This document shows positions 1 through 11,092 of a DNA stretch of 64,000 nucleotides, in pieces (position 1 is the stretch's first letter; each line of letters opens with the position of its first letter). Source of the stretch: Oegoconia quadripuncta (lineage: Eukaryota > Arthropoda > Insecta > Lepidoptera > Autostichidae); assembly GCA_949316235.1 (NCBI GenBank), contig OX438743.1:16675771-16739770 (forward strand), given 5' to 3'. The position numbers and the translations under genes were made by a program. The notes under the pieces were generated by a model. It made no database searches. It saw only the letters and a list, made by a program, of their open reading frames with translations, and had not been told where the DNA came from.

Positions 1-275
1 TAGGCCTATGTTGCCTAGTGCAGTTGACTACATGACGACCGTACATTGTCAGTGTAAATATTGCTACCAGATATTTGGATGCACAGAAAACCAGCGCTGT
101 GATTCGTTGCAGAATGAGATGAGTGCTAACCCGTTTGTACACGCCGCAACACGTGACAGCACGTGGGTGCATTTTATTTATAATTTGTATTTCTTTTTTT
201 AGCTACATATTACTACTTCTTTGTTTTCTATCTATTGTGGCGTTCATAATAAATTTTAGTTATTCTTATTCTTAA
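1..275 (+). mobile_element. LINE 3' end, partial
   Basis: The stretch closes with an AATAAA-like signal near 250 and a short TTATTC repeat tail at about 258-275, the usual look of a CR1/jockey-type LINE 3' end. The 64-codon open frame at 8-202 resembles nothing I know and may be the decayed end of the LINE reading frame. The left side is cut by the window edge. The family is not identified. Confidence 0.4.
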
Positions 276-427
276 ATATGAACGCAGCGAGTCATTCTGT
301 TACTGAAAGTATTACAGATACACATAAACAGCCATACGTTCAGATTGTTGGGGTACATCTTCCTCTTACCAAGAGAGTTTGCGGTTCATATTCATAGGTA
401 GGTAGATTTTTCGTACAAGCTTAAAGT

Positions 428-590
428 TAATCAAATTTTTTCTTTATTGCACAATCAACACTTGCACAAACAAAAGCAAACAGATTACAATCAGAAAATA
501 TGTACAAAGGTTAGCTAAAAAGCTAAGTGTAAAGAGATCTCCCAGCCAACCCCACTGGAGGTTAGAAATGTTACACGGGAGGGGGAAGAA
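428..590 (-). mobile_element. LINE 3' UTR fragment
   Basis: Read on the minus strand, the piece ends with TTGTGCAATAAAG followed by an A/T-rich tail. That signal recurs at other LINE ends in this window, for example GCACAATAAAG at 58189. No coding part is visible, so this is a 5'-truncated insertion. Confidence 0.4.
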
Positions 591-954
591 ATAAAAAAAT
601 GCGGAACCGAATAATTATATACGTAGTTAATACTAGATACTTATGATACAAATATATTTAATAATAAACTACTTAAGATATCTTTATGAGACTAATGAGA
701 AAATAAGGTAAAATGCTGCATTGTCATTGGGTATATAGTATCGTTCTAAATATTTACATTTATCCTCAGTTTGAATAGAATGGAAGTCGCATATAGATTT
801 TGATTAACTTAAATAGCTTTTTTTCTTCTTCTATTTTTAAGGATTTTAGTCTTTTTACTATGTCACTCCATTGTGCCTTCTTACGGTTCCCTACGGATAC
901 TGGGCATTCATCTATCAAAAGCAAGTAGATATAGGTAGCCAATCATTGTCGTCT
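591..954. other. AT-rich sequence, nothing recognised
   Basis: No open frame, terminal repeat or known repeat family was seen. The sequence is simple and AT-rich. Confidence 0.5.
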
Positions 955-1075
955 GCTTATACCTGCCTGCACCATCTTGGCAGTATCGGTTAGCGGACAT
1001 AAACGTATTATTATAGGAGCCCATACTGTCCCACTGCTGGGTATTTGCTCTCTCCACGCCTCTTTGTCCCGGGCT
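955..1075 (-). mobile_element. RTE-like LINE C-terminal fragment
   Basis: The complement of TCCCACTGCTGGG near 1028 corresponds to the 'CAGCAGTGGGA' motif that closes RTE-type LINE reading frames in Lepidoptera. Similar pieces lie at 8230, 43770 and 60880. The fragment is short and decayed. Confidence 0.42.
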
Positions 1076-2209
1076 TCCTCTGAACAGTTGTTGAGAAACT
1101 TATAACCTTACTGAACTGAAATAGTTTTCGTACGAGAAATAAGTTTGAATTTAGCTATTCCGCTCTATATTTGATCTAAAGTGCCTTGCATCTAAATACA
1201 CGCTCCTTATAACTTTAATACGCCCTTAAACATAATCCTGTCGTTTAAATGTCAACGATATTTAAAAGGTTCTTAAACTTAAACAGCGTGCGAGTTTTCG
1301 GGTTATATTTTTATAATATTAGTCACCTTTACACGGGAAACGATGGGTTGCTTACACTCTTTTATCGTATTGAAATCGATTCCCGAACCGTTTTCGACAA
1401 ACTGTTTCCCGAGTAGGTATAAGACCGACATAACTTTCAACCGACACTACTTTCCTACGACGGTTCTTTGGCCCGACGAATCTCTGAGCGACAATACATG
1501 AAAACAGAAAAACAGAAAAACATGATGCCTTTTCTTTGACTGAGATAATAATTGTGCGGGAGAGTTTTGCTTGTACCATACGGCACTAAATACTATTTTA
1601 TTATTTTAAAATCATAAATTGAAAATTTACAAACTACGAGTAGACTATATGATATCATCCAAATACATTGTGTCAAAGCTAAATTTCTACGAAACGGCTT
1701 AACCTTTCACATATAGACGGTTTTGAAGCGCGTGTGCGGCAGCTCCAACACCATCCTGAGCACACTGGCGGACAGGTGGGATTCCATGAAGCTACGGCAC
1801 TAGATACGCTTGCACACATCCAAATAGTGCTGATTGTGCCGCAGCTGAATGGTCCCTTCTGTTCACAGTTTTTATAGAATTAAGTTACTAACTTATGTTA
1901 CGACTAATATTTAATTTAAGTTACTAACCAAAATATGGGTCTAATCCTGAATTAAATGATTTTTATTTTATTTTTTTTTTTTAACCGATTTTCATTAAAC
2001 GTGGTTATTAACCTGTCCCGTCGTTTAGTCTTTAATATTATTTAATAAGTTATTTACATGAAACTCTAGATTTATATTACTTATATGCTGTTCGTGGTTA
2101 TTGTTAAGTTTAAAATATTTAATTATGCTCTCTTCCATGTGAAACACAGGAATACCGAGATCAGGCACCCAGTGCCTACTGTAAGTTTTTTTTGGGCTTA
2201 AGTATTTAA
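1076..2209. repeat. Mostly unassigned; family C trace at 1615-1735
   Basis: At about 1615-1735 there is a degenerate copy of repeat family C, which has 'TTGAAAATTTA' followed by 'AAAGCTAAAT...CGAAACGGCTTAACC' and is clearer at 31070 and 37890. A GC-richer patch at 1720-1860 reads like decayed coding sequence but matches nothing I know. The 75-codon minus frame at 1352-1579 looks fortuitous. Confidence 0.35.
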
Positions 2210-2221
2210 ATATTATTATTA

Positions 2222-2254
<33 letters not shown>
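2210..2254. repeat. (TTA)n and (AT)n microsatellite
   Basis: A run of ATT units to about 2227 is followed by about 14 AT dinucleotides. It is a simple repeat without coding content and is likely to vary in length between individuals. Confidence 0.9.
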
Positions 2255-2761
2255 ATACCGCACTCAAAGCGGACTATGAGGTACATCTAGACAACTGGTC
2301 ACACACGCACATGCTATATGCGTTGTTTTTCGTCGGCTATTAAAATTTATGCCATTGATACAATACACCTTTCTAAAATGAAAACCTTCAAGCATGTACT
2401 CTTCTCACACCTTCAATATCCAAGAATAGAAATCCATCACGTAAGGGGGCGTCATTAGTAATATAGGATTATTTTCATTAAATGCATACTTCTACCACTC
2501 GCTCGAGGGAATTGTACGTGGGCGGAATTGTCAAATAACATAAGGTCCTAGACAGACTGACATGTTGTGAAATTATTTTCAAGGTGACGCTTTGTTAAAA
2601 TTTGTAGTTTCATTATTTTTTATTTCTTTACAACTGTAATAAGATACAATTTTAATCTATTAATAATTTAAACCAATACTAATTTTTATAAAACAAGAGT
2701 AACCATAAACCTAACTTGAACAAATTACTTAGGTACCTACCTACCTGTGACACTTATTGTA
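2255..2761. other. No recognised feature
   Basis: Unique-looking AT-rich sequence with no coding frame or terminal repeat seen. Confidence 0.5.
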
Positions 2762-2968
2762 GACTCTACACGATTTATAAAAATTGTTGTAACCTTTCTA
2801 GATTGTAAGTGACTGATTGAAAAGAGACAAACCTTCTGAGTTTCTCGCTAGCTCTTCTCAGTAGTGGTCTCGTTTCGAGCTAGTGGTAGTTTAAAAAACA
2901 AGTGACGTTCATAAGTACATATTGTATTGCCTACATGAATAAATGATTGTCATTTCATTTCATTTCAA
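2762..2968 (+). mobile_element. LINE 3' UTR with (TTTCA)n tail
   Basis: This 3' end carries the signal ATGAATAAATGATT and terminates in TTTCATTTCATTTC. It is a close relative, in opposite orientation, of 4402-4613, with long shared stretches such as 'GAGTTTCTCGCTAGCTCTTCT'-like text about 120 bases before the tail. Only the 3' UTR is present, so this is a 5'-truncated CR1-type insertion. It pairs with the downstream copy as an inverted repeat around a spacer of about 1.43 kb. Confidence 0.7.
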
Positions 2969-4006
2969 ACAAAGAAACTAATATTTATGTGTACAAAATT
3001 TACAAAAAAGAATACGTCATAGTATAAGCACGCGACTCGAGTAATTGTCACAATAGACAACACGAGTGTCGTAATGGCTAATTTTATACATTACTTTTTC
3101 TACGACCACTAATTAGATCTTTTATACGTTTCATCGTTGATTACATGAGAAAAAAATTTTAGCTTACCTTACCCTTCCCAAATCAACAACCAGTAAAGTA
3201 AAGTCGCTAATAAATATCACCACTTAATAATGTCCAAATAAAATAAAATATACGAAGAAACGTTTGTACATAAAATATTCCCAACATTCCTCCACAATTT
3301 TTCCACGTGAAATTAGGTAGGTCTGTCCAGAGACGCAATATTGTGGGCATGACAAGGGTCAACCTCGTTAAATCTATCCGCTAACAACGACAGGTACCAC
3401 CACCTAGGGATACCAAGGATTTCTTTATATTTTAGCGTAGTAAAAAGTCGAAATTATAATTGGATTAAAAAATGGTAAGGAAGAAAGAAAAATCCTGCGG
3501 CGCCTACTGTAAATATGTGGCTTAGGTTGACTGGAAGAAATCTCTCAATGGGATAAGTCTAATGTTCCAATTTCAATTATACAACACAAATACACTTTAT
3601 TAAAGGATTTTACATTTTACAAAGAAATACATTAATTATTATCAAAAATAAAAATATGATTTGACAATAACCAAAAATTATGATTAGTTGGATTTATAAC
3701 ACAATATTAGTGGAAAACTTGGCGTCTTGATGTTTTATTTTTTTTTACCATATTCACATTATAGAAGCTAAAGCACAGAATTAATATAGTACCTACTATA
3801 TTTGAAAAGTTATATGATGAACAGTTCGTCGGCGTATTATCGTTTAGCGAAACGTTTGTCGTTGAAAATTTCTATGACGAAAAAAAAAATAACGACAAAT
3901 TACAGCTACTACTTATTGCATATTCGTATTGCCGCGAAACAACAAAAATACTGGTAATAAAATCGTAAACACCTCGGCGCTGTTTCCGACTCGGACGTCG
4001 GATGAG
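2969..4006. other. No recognised feature
   Basis: This is the spacer of the inverted LINE pair before SINE A. It is AT-rich with no supported gene or terminal repeats. Confidence 0.5.
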
Positions 4007-4012
4007 ACTATT

Positions 4013-4342
4013 AACCGCTTCCGTGGCTCAACGTAAACAACATAGGGTTTATGAATCGGAGGTCGCGGGTTCGATCCCCAGCGGGGTACATGTTTAGTAC
4101 TCGATTTGGTTGGTGGTAGAGCATTTTTAAATATCCGCCTGGCTAGCTACCACCATCTTATCTAAATCTGCCACCAAGTAGCAATGTTAATAGCATTGTT
4201 GTGTTCCGGTGTCAGTGATAAGATAGCCAGTTCCCCAAATATTTGGATTTCCGGGGCAATACGCTTCCACCTTCGACCTCATCTTCACTTACCATCAGAT
4301 GTGATTGAGGTCAAGTGCTAACCCGTCGTGCATTAAAAAAAA
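4013..4342 (+). mobile_element. SINE family A, full copy
   Basis: This is a tRNA-derived SINE. The head has a box A-like GTGGCTCAA and a box B GGTTCGATCCC near 4068-4078, so RNA polymerase III could transcribe it. The body runs through 'CTAGCTACCACCATCTTATC' to a 3' region containing 'ATCAGATGTGATTGAGGTC' and a short A tail. A likely 5-bp target duplication ACTAT flanks it (about 4007-4011 and 4342-4346). The family recurs at 6910, 10389, 35803 (minus), 38495 and 39526, with fragments elsewhere. Confidence 0.9.
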
Positions 4343-4401
4343 CTATCGGATCAGACGTGTATTGAATGTTCCAACAAATAATGACTCTAACGCTTTCCGA
4401 T

Positions 4402-4613
4402 ATGAAATGAAATGAAATGAAAATCATTTATTCATGTAGGCAATACAATATGCACTTATGAACGTCATTTGTTTTTTAAACTACCACTAGCTCGGAACGC
4501 GACCACTACTTAGAAGAGCTAGCGAGAAACTCAGAGGGTTTGTCTCTTTTCAATCAATCATTTACAATCAAGAGAGGTTACAACAATTTTATATATAGTG
4601 TAGAGGAGCCGTT
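4402..4613 (-). mobile_element. LINE 3' UTR with (TGAAA)n tail
   Basis: The minus-strand 3' end begins at 4402 with TGAAATGAAATGAAATGA, the complement of the TTTCA tail at 2950-2968. Apart from scattered substitutions the body follows the 2762-2968 copy. It is 5'-truncated with no coding part. Confidence 0.7.
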
Positions 4614-4982
4614 TAATCCCATGGATTATTTTCATTATATTAGTCTAGATAGTCGGATCTGATGGAAAATTCCTTTTCCTACTTACACAACCTACTTCTT
4701 TCTTTAATTAGCCTGGGGTCCAAGGTAGCAATAGAGTCACGTAGGGCACCGTCTACATTCAGCAGGCGCCGTGTCGAGTATAACAGTGCACCTTAGCTTA
4801 TAGGAGTTACAGTGGGGGGAGTGTGGAGGCGGGATTTATCTGATGGAAAAAAATCTGACACGTATTCCCAGCTTTATCTGAGCGATAATTATAATCCCTT
4901 ATTTTTTCGGGGGTTTTCATATTTTTCAAGTAATCTCTACATTTTGACAAAATATACAGAGCTGGTCTCTGACTGCATATAT
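4614..4982. other. No recognised feature
   Basis: It contains a GGGGGGAGTGTGGAGGCGGG stretch near 4815 and an AT-rich remainder. Open frames on both strands here are short and overlap each other, so none is supported. Confidence 0.45.
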
Positions 4983-5534
4983 GGTCTAACAAAATTAACC
5001 CGACAAACGTTGCAGAGTGTATGTATAGGATGTACCTATTACGGAAAAAATTAAAAATAAAACATTACCTAAAGTTAACAGATTTTGTTCAAAAAATGAA
5101 ATTTACAAATGTAAATTTTGTGAGTCCAACTCACAAAAAAAAAATTAGGCCATTAAGGGCCGCGCGATCTAATTACTTTGCCACAACACACAAACACGTG
5201 CCGCGGTATCTTTGAAGACGCCGAAAGGCGACCTAAGCCGCTCGCCGCCGGCGCCGCTTGCCCCGGCGCCGCAGCCACTTGCTATGATTGGTTGCGCCCT
5301 GTGCCCCGCCACCCCCTTTGCCATCTTTCATATGAACGTTGCCTTTTTTCTCATTGATAAAATAAGGTACAATCGAAATGAAGTAAGTCTGTTAATGTGT
5401 ATTTTCATTTGCACTTACATTAAATTTTTTTACTCGGAAACAAAATTTTTAAGTATAGTTTTTTAAATGAATATATTATTTTATTGTCATGTACGTGCAA
5501 TTGCCAAAGTTTGTCGGGTTAACTTTGTTAGACC
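4983..5534. mobile_element. 552-bp terminal-inverted-repeat element
   Basis: The left end (4983-5008, GGTCTAACAAAATTAACCCG...) is the reverse complement of the right end (5509-5534) except for one base, giving 26-bp TIRs. Both ends sit in TATAT-type sequence, so a short AT-rich target duplication is possible but not resolved. The interior has a GC-rich patch (about 5205-5320, many CG pairs) unlike the surroundings, and no transposase. This fits a non-autonomous DNA transposon whose superfamily I cannot assign. Confidence 0.72.
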
Positions 5535-5852
5535 CTATATATTAGGTACCTTCTAGCAAGAATAAATTCATGTGCTTGGTAACCCTACTTACCAGTGTCA
5601 GACAGAGGGTGAACGTCCGTATTTATTGTGAGAAAGAAAATACATAGACATGGAAATATTCTCAAATAGACACAAATTTTGATAAAGGTAACCGTGTACA
5701 TTATGGAATGTTGACATTTCTATTTGTAGTTGGATAGGGCATACGTGACTTTGTTTCAGGCTTATTAATCTGAGCGGACATACTATTGATCACAGACCAT
5801 TGTTACGGTTGACCTTATATTCCATCCCATATTGAATTATATACAGGCTTAT
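5535..5852. other. No recognised feature
   Basis: AT-rich sequence without supported genes or repeats. Confidence 0.45.
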
Positions 5853-5935
5853 TTCAAAATCAAAAACAAAAAAATATTTATTTCGTAGGATAAAAATTAT
5901 CACTTGAAAACGACACATTTTTTCTTTTTTTAAGG
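5853..5935 (-). mobile_element. LINE 3' end fragment
   Basis: It shares AATATTTATTTCGTAGGATA and the following AAAATTATCACTTGAAAACG with the 3' end of the LINE at 49164. The orientation is minus and only the last 80 bases or so are present. Confidence 0.6.
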
Positions 5936-6220
5936 GTTTCTTATTTTAAGGGGTAATTCAGGATCAAGTCCAGTATACATAAAAAATATTAAGCAAAAAA
6001 ACTATTGTAAGTTAAGTAACATTAATATTTATAATAATAAACCAACGAAATTATTGTATGTTATTATAAGACATACACAAAAAATCAGAATATAGAAAAG
6101 TAGAAGAAAATCATACTAAATAACAGTTTTGTTAATGTGTACACCATATTTTAAGTATCGCTCTTTGTCTGCAATAAAAAACTTTAAATTGGTTTTTCCT
6201 TCCGAGGGGGTGCTGGAAGA

Positions 6221-6256
6221 ACTCCAATTTTATAGGTAAAGACCCAATATAAAGGC
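6221..6256. mobile_element. Solo mariner-type inverted repeat
   Basis: CCAATTTTATAGGTAAAGAC followed by CCAATA closely matches the right end of the mariner pseudogene at 36733 and of the MITE at 52857. A matching left end was not found, so this is probably the remnant of a decayed mariner or MITE. Confidence 0.45.
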
Positions 6257-6584
6257 AAGTCCAAGTGAAGATCTGACGATCCATGCCGGAGATAGAGAAC
6301 GTGAGCAGAAGAAATCGGTTGATTGTCCAATTATTGTTAAATTAACAGAAAACTTAAAAAACGTTCCGTACTTGCCGTGACTGTTTTTCGACTGTTACTT
6401 AATAACTTGTAAAACTTACTTACATGGTAATAGTTTTCCTTTTAACTTCGTTACAAATACTACTGCTGTGATTATTTTCATATAACCAATAACAACCGTT
6501 TAGCTTTTAAAGTGGGAGCGACACTAGACTCTAAATGAAAACTAGCAATCTAAAGCCTAATATTTCTTAATCTGATCCCTAAGG

Positions 6585-6766
6585 CTGCCCGCCCACGGCC
6601 AACAATCGGAGACCGATTTTTTGTACGAGAAAAATGGAACGTACTGATTCCAATATTTCAACGCCCACATCCTACAAAAAATCGGTCACAATAACGGTGA
6701 TAAAAGTATTGACCAAACAATCGGCCCGATTATCGATCCTACAAAAATTCGATCGTGAGCGGGCAC
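6585..6766. mobile_element. 182-bp MITE with CTGCCCGC ends
   Basis: Imperfect terminal inverted repeats (CTGCCCGCCCACG at 6585 against CGTGAGCGGGCAC at 6754) bound an interior with a perfect 14-bp inverted pair, ACCGATTTTTTGTA at 6612 and its complement at 6672. No coding sequence is present. The ends resemble GC-rich hAT-type MITE termini, but no target duplication could be resolved. Confidence 0.6.
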
Positions 6767-6909
6767 ACTTAATCGAAAAACTGTTTAAGATAATCTGTAA
6801 TATTTTTGATTGATCTATCTAACGACACCCCACACGGTGGAGTACGAAAATAAAAGTAAGTTCATCCCCACATTAGTAGATATTGTTTTACTACAATTAA
6901 CTATTATTT

Positions 6910-7248
6910 AACCGCCTCCGCGGCTCAATGTAAACAACATTGGGTTTACGAGTCGATGCTCGCGGGTTCGATCCCTAGCGGGGTACATGTTTAAGTACTC
7001 GGTTTGGTTGGTGGTAGGTCATTTTAAATGTCCGCCTGGCTAGCTACCACCATCTTATCTAAATCTGCCGCCAAGCAGCAATGTTAATAGCATTATTGTG
7101 TTCCTGTTGTCAGTGATAAGATAACCGAATGGTTATCCCAAATGTGTTAGGGCTTCCGGGTCAGTACGCTTCCACCTTCGACCTCATCTTTACTTAACAT
7201 CAGGTGTGATTGAGGTAAAGTAAGAACCCGTCGTGGGAAAAAAAAAAC
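6910..7248 (+). mobile_element. SINE family A, full copy
   Basis: It has the same structure as 4013-4342: box A GCGGCTCAATG, box B GGTTCGATCCC near 6965, the conserved body, and an A10 tail. The box A region reads CGCGG rather than CGTGG. Confidence 0.9.
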
Positions 7249-8094
7249 ATTGTCGGCGTGATTAACATTTACAGCCATGCCAAATTACTAAGTACTAGTA
7301 GTTTCTAGTACTAAGAGCCTCTAAGCTAAACTTCGGACAGACAGACTAACCCTTAAAAGTACCAGTGGTTGTTCTAGGCATCCGGCCTTGATCATTTGAT
7401 TTGGGTTAAAGGTTATCTTTTTTTTTCTTTTTGGTTTATTTATCCATAGAACATTATTTGAACTATCTTCACTGTAAGACTCCTTAAAGGTTTGTGTGTA
7501 GCGCGAATGAGGTCACTGACCCGCCGCGTTATTAATTATTACAAAAGGTATGTAACGTAACTTAAATATCTAGATACATAAAATTATGTGCGAAAGCAAG
7601 TTGACATGTCTCTCTATCTATCTATCTAATTTTGTAATGAAGTGGTTCACACAGTGTACCAATGTAAGTACAGGTAAGACTATAAGCTACATTTCAACCG
7701 TTATTTCTTTTCATTTAGAACCTTTATTCCAAACTCGTTTATAAAAATTGTTGTCCCAAGGAATTTGTTAAATAATTTTAGTCGGAAATTTTAGCTGAAT
7801 CCTCAATGTCCTTACTTTGTTCTATTTCCTTTGTCCTTTGAGACAATTCCCTTTGTGTCCGGCGAATTCGTACGAAATCTGTTTATGAAATAAAACCACA
7901 ACTTTTTATTTTGATTCGCCTCTTTGTTCCGGTGGTGGTATTCTCGATGGTTATGTTTTATTGTTGGTAAATCCGAATTCAGTGTGAGTTTTCAAATTTA
8001 TTTTCAGTTAATATCTTTCTCCAGTTCCATTCAGTTCTTTAAAGTTATAATCTTACAACTTTAAATCAAGAAATCAGCTAAACTTTTTAAAATC
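7249..8094. other. Mostly unassigned
   Basis: A short TCTA repeat lies at about 7613-7629. No gene or terminal-repeat element was seen. Confidence 0.5.
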
Positions 8095-8280
8095 CGACTG
8101 CTCTTAAACGGTGAAGGAAAAACCTGCATGCTCGAGAAATAAAAATTCAAAGGCATGTGAATTCTCCAACCCGCATTGGGCTAGCGTGGTGGACTATGGC
8201 GCATACTCCCTCATATACGAGGGAAGGCTTATATTCCTGCAGTGGGATGTTTACGGGCTAATGATGATGACAAGAAAATC
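8095..8280 (+). mobile_element. RTE-like LINE/SINE 3' end with TGATGATG tail
   Basis: The piece contains CCTGCATGC, CCGCATTGGGCTAGCGTGG and the terminal CTGCAGTGGGATGTTTACGG followed by TGATGATGA. The same order is seen at 46255-46460. Ends of this kind are typical of RTE-type LINEs in Lepidoptera. The 60-codon frame at 8111-8293 lies wholly within it and is not a gene. Confidence 0.7.
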
Positions 8281-8299
8281 AATAGAGATGTAAATATGT

Positions 8300-8455
8300 G
8301 AAATATAATCATAAAGGTATTTATGTAGTGTATCAACCATCTGGTATCCACAACACAAGGTTATAGTTGCTTACTGTGGAACTAGATGGCCCTGTGTGTA
8401 TGTCTAAGGATATGTATTTATTTATTTTATTTATTATTATTTATTTAAATATGAA
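8300..8455 (+). mobile_element. SINE family B, 3' half
   Basis: It matches the right half of the SINE B copy at 33802-34077, with 'TATCAACCATCTGGTATCCA' and GTGTATGTCTAAGGATAT, and ends in ATTT repeats. The tRNA-like head is absent, so it is 5'-truncated. Confidence 0.75.
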
Positions 8456-8734
8456 CTGCTTCTTCCCAAAGACATTAAATCGATGACTACTACACGACAC
8501 CTCAATTGGCGTAGTTTAGCCTGTGACGTTCGAAAAATCAGGACAAAATAGGTCGTAGATGCCCGTACTTTCATAATGAGTTTGTCGAATGCTTTTGATA
8601 ATAACACCCTTGTCATAAGCTGGACATGTCAGATTAATGTCTCTGTATAAAATAACAACTTGACATGAAGCACACTGAAATCACTGCCTAATTGCATGTC
8701 AGGCTTCGGGCTACAAAGCGACATATAATAATAT

Positions 8735-8816
8735 TAAATATTTTGGACACTTACACCAATCATCTCGTTGCAAAATAAGCAAAGCTTGTACTATGCATAC
8801 TAGATAGCGGATAAAC
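8735..8816 (-). mobile_element. SINE family B 3' end fragment
   Basis: On the minus strand it carries ATAGTACAAGCTTTGCTTA...GATGATTGGTGTAAGTGTCC, an alternative 3' end of family B seen also at 29993, 35728 and (plus strand) 56310. It is truncated. Confidence 0.6.
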
Positions 8817-8837
8817 AAACATACATATTTATATAAT

Positions 8838-8960
8838 CAATACAATACAATACAAATACTCTTTATTGCGCAAAATAATTTACAATATTTTTTGATGATA
8901 ACAATAGAACACAATTAGGCGGTCTCATCACTAAAAGCTCTCTCTTCCAGACAACCCACA
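8838..8960 (-). mobile_element. LINE 3' end with (TTGTA)n tail
   Basis: Read on the minus strand it ends TTTTGCGCAATAAAGAGTAT then TTGTATTGTATTGTATTG. The same terminus occurs on the plus strand at 61845-61882. Only the 3' UTR is present. Confidence 0.65.
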
Positions 8961-10388
8961 GCTATGGGACATTTGTAAGTAGAAAAACAGGTAGGGTGCA
9001 CTATACTACCAACTAAAGAAATAATTATAGATAAGTATGCATAAATATAATAAAAATATCATATTAATAGAATTACTTAATAATATAAATATATATAAAT
9101 TAATATCCAGGGAGAAAGAGAGAGTACTACTTTAAAACTGGTTTTAGTTTAGTTGGTGTACATCCGAATCGACACCAATGTCGACTCCAAAGACATCACT
9201 CCCAAACTTACAAAATTAGCTTCCGTTGAAGAAGGTACGATCGTTTGATACAAAGGTATTTGTATACAACAAACGTGAAAGTTTCATATTTGCAGTCAAT
9301 ATGTCATGTCATTTCTTATATCAAGTGGAAATATATAATTTTCTATTTCGTATACAAGTATTTCAACAAACTATGGTAACTTTTTTAATGAAAACATAAT
9401 TAACAAAATTATGTAACATAGTAAGTATATCAGTACGGTCTTCACTAATTTTTAGGTGTTTGTTTTTTGTTTGTTCTTGTGTTTGTTTTTTTTTTCAAAA
9501 ATAAAAATACTTGAGTTACTTTTACTCACAGTTTTATGGTATTTTGAAAAGCAGTCGAAGTGATTTCATCATCATCAAATCAGCCACAGCACATTCACAG
9601 CTGAACATAGGTCTCCCATTGATTTCCAGAGCGACCACAACCAGCCTTATTCTTATTTTACACTATATTTACTTACTGACCAAGTAATTTCATTGTTTTG
9701 TACCTATTTAGAAAGATTCCTGTAACAATCTAATATAATTCCCCTTTTCGTCACAAGTTACACAGCACACAGAGTGAGTACCTGTGAAACTATCAAACGA
9801 GAATGAAGCAAAACTAGACAGACTATCATTTGTCCCCACATCCCTCAACATCCATTATTCGATTGTACAAACAAACTCCAACTCCACAGTACAAATAAAT
9901 CCAATTGCATTATTCACTTTGGGGCGAGCATTGCAAGGGAAGCCTGGGGTTTAATTCGGACTAAATTGCTTACCGTCTGCCTAAGGCCACGACGATTATC
10001 TCTTTGAGCCAGTCTTTAGCGCTCCGCTGTCGAATATTTAACTTGGTTTAATACCTATTGTTTTGTGATGCCCTGGTATTTGCCAGTGAAGTTGGAACTT
10101 TAGGGGAATGTGAAGTAGGTACCGATCATATATAGGGTTACTTTTAATTAGTTCTTGATACCAAAGGATATGTATGTCATGATTAAACACAAGTTTTCCA
10201 AAGAAACAACTTTATTTAATTATTTTTTAAATTTATCTCCCATAAGTTAAATATAATACGCCGCGGCGCCCCGTTTAGTACCACGCTACCTAAACCTATA
10301 TACTCTCGCTCGCAAGCGGCGGCGCGGCCGCTTCATTGAAGGATACTCAAAATAAACAATAATAACTATAATCAGCTTGTATCTAGAT
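8961..10388. other. Mostly unassigned; repeat trace and GC-rich patch
   Basis: At 9580-9650 there is a trace of a repeat with TCTCCCATTGATTTCCAGAG, also at 12496. At 10255-10335 a GC-rich patch (GCCGCGGCGCCCCG, GGCGGCGCGGCCGC) stands out from AT-rich flanks. No gene is supported. The 67-codon minus frame at 10286 straddles this patch and the SINE. Confidence 0.45.
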
Positions 10389-10709
10389 AACCGCCTCCGT
10401 GGCTCAATGTAAGCAATATTGGGTTTACGTTTCGGAGGTCGCGGGTTCGATCCCCAGCGGTGTACTCCGTTTGGTTGGCGGTAGGGCATATTAAACGTCC
10501 GCCTAGCTAGCTACCACCATCTTATCTAAATCTGCCGCCAAACAGCAATGTTAATGGCATTGTTGTGTTCCGGTTGTGAGAGATAAGATAGCCAGTCCCC
10601 CAAATAACATTGGGTTTCCGGGTCAGTACGTTACCACCTTCGGCCCCATGTTCACTTAACATCAGGTGTGATTAAGGTCAAGTGCTAACCAGTTGTGGAT
10701 AAAAAAAAA
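10389..10709 (+). mobile_element. SINE family A, full copy
   Basis: Complete copy with box A GTGGCTCAATG, box B GGTTCGATCCC near 10444 and an A9 tail. It has a deletion shortening the GTACATGTTTAAGTACTCGG segment of other copies, a change shared with 38495-38814, so these two look like one subfamily. Confidence 0.9.
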
Positions 10710-10796
10710 CAGGTAGCAAGTTTGAAATGGCAAAAAAAAAATTGTTTCATTTGTTTCAGCTTTAAAGTTTGTAATATACATAAGTTCTTTGTTAAT

Positions 10797-11049
10797 TGAA
10801 CTGCTAGTGGTTAGAAACTCTGCTACTATACCAAAAGGTCACGGGTTCGAATCTCGCTAGGAGCATATGTTTGTATGATGAATACAGACATGTGTTCCCG
10901 AGTTATGAATGTTTTTCATTTATACATGTATTTATTTACAAGAAAAATGTATTTGTGTAGTTTATCAACCATCTCGTATCCATAACACAAGCCTAGATGC
11001 TTACTGTGGACCTAGATGGCGCTGTGTATGTGCAAAGATATCTATTATT
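10797..11049 (+). mobile_element. SINE family B copy
   Basis: tRNA-like head with TAGTGGTTAG and box B GGGTTCGAATC near 10843. The body contains 'TTATTTACAAGAAAAATGTA' and 'AACCATCTCGTATCCA', ending near AAGATATCTATTATTT. The first bases of the head are missing compared with 33802. Confidence 0.82.
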
Positions 11050-11092
11050 TACCCCACCTAGAGTGGATAAGGGCAGGAAAATGATGATTATT
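11050..11092 (+). mobile_element. RTE-type 3' tail
   Basis: ACCCCACCTAGAGTGGATAA followed by GGGCAGGAAAATGATGATTA matches the end of the RTE-like fragment at 32790-32815. It lies directly after the SINE B copy. Confidence 0.5.

Noticed and set aside
4060..4085. tRNA gene suggested by GGTTCGATCCC at this and the other SINE A copies
   Set aside because: The acceptor and D arms do not pair and the sequence runs into a repeated SINE body with an A tail.
5205..5320. CpG island promoter of a host gene
   Set aside because: The patch lies inside the 552-bp TIR element and no gene follows it.
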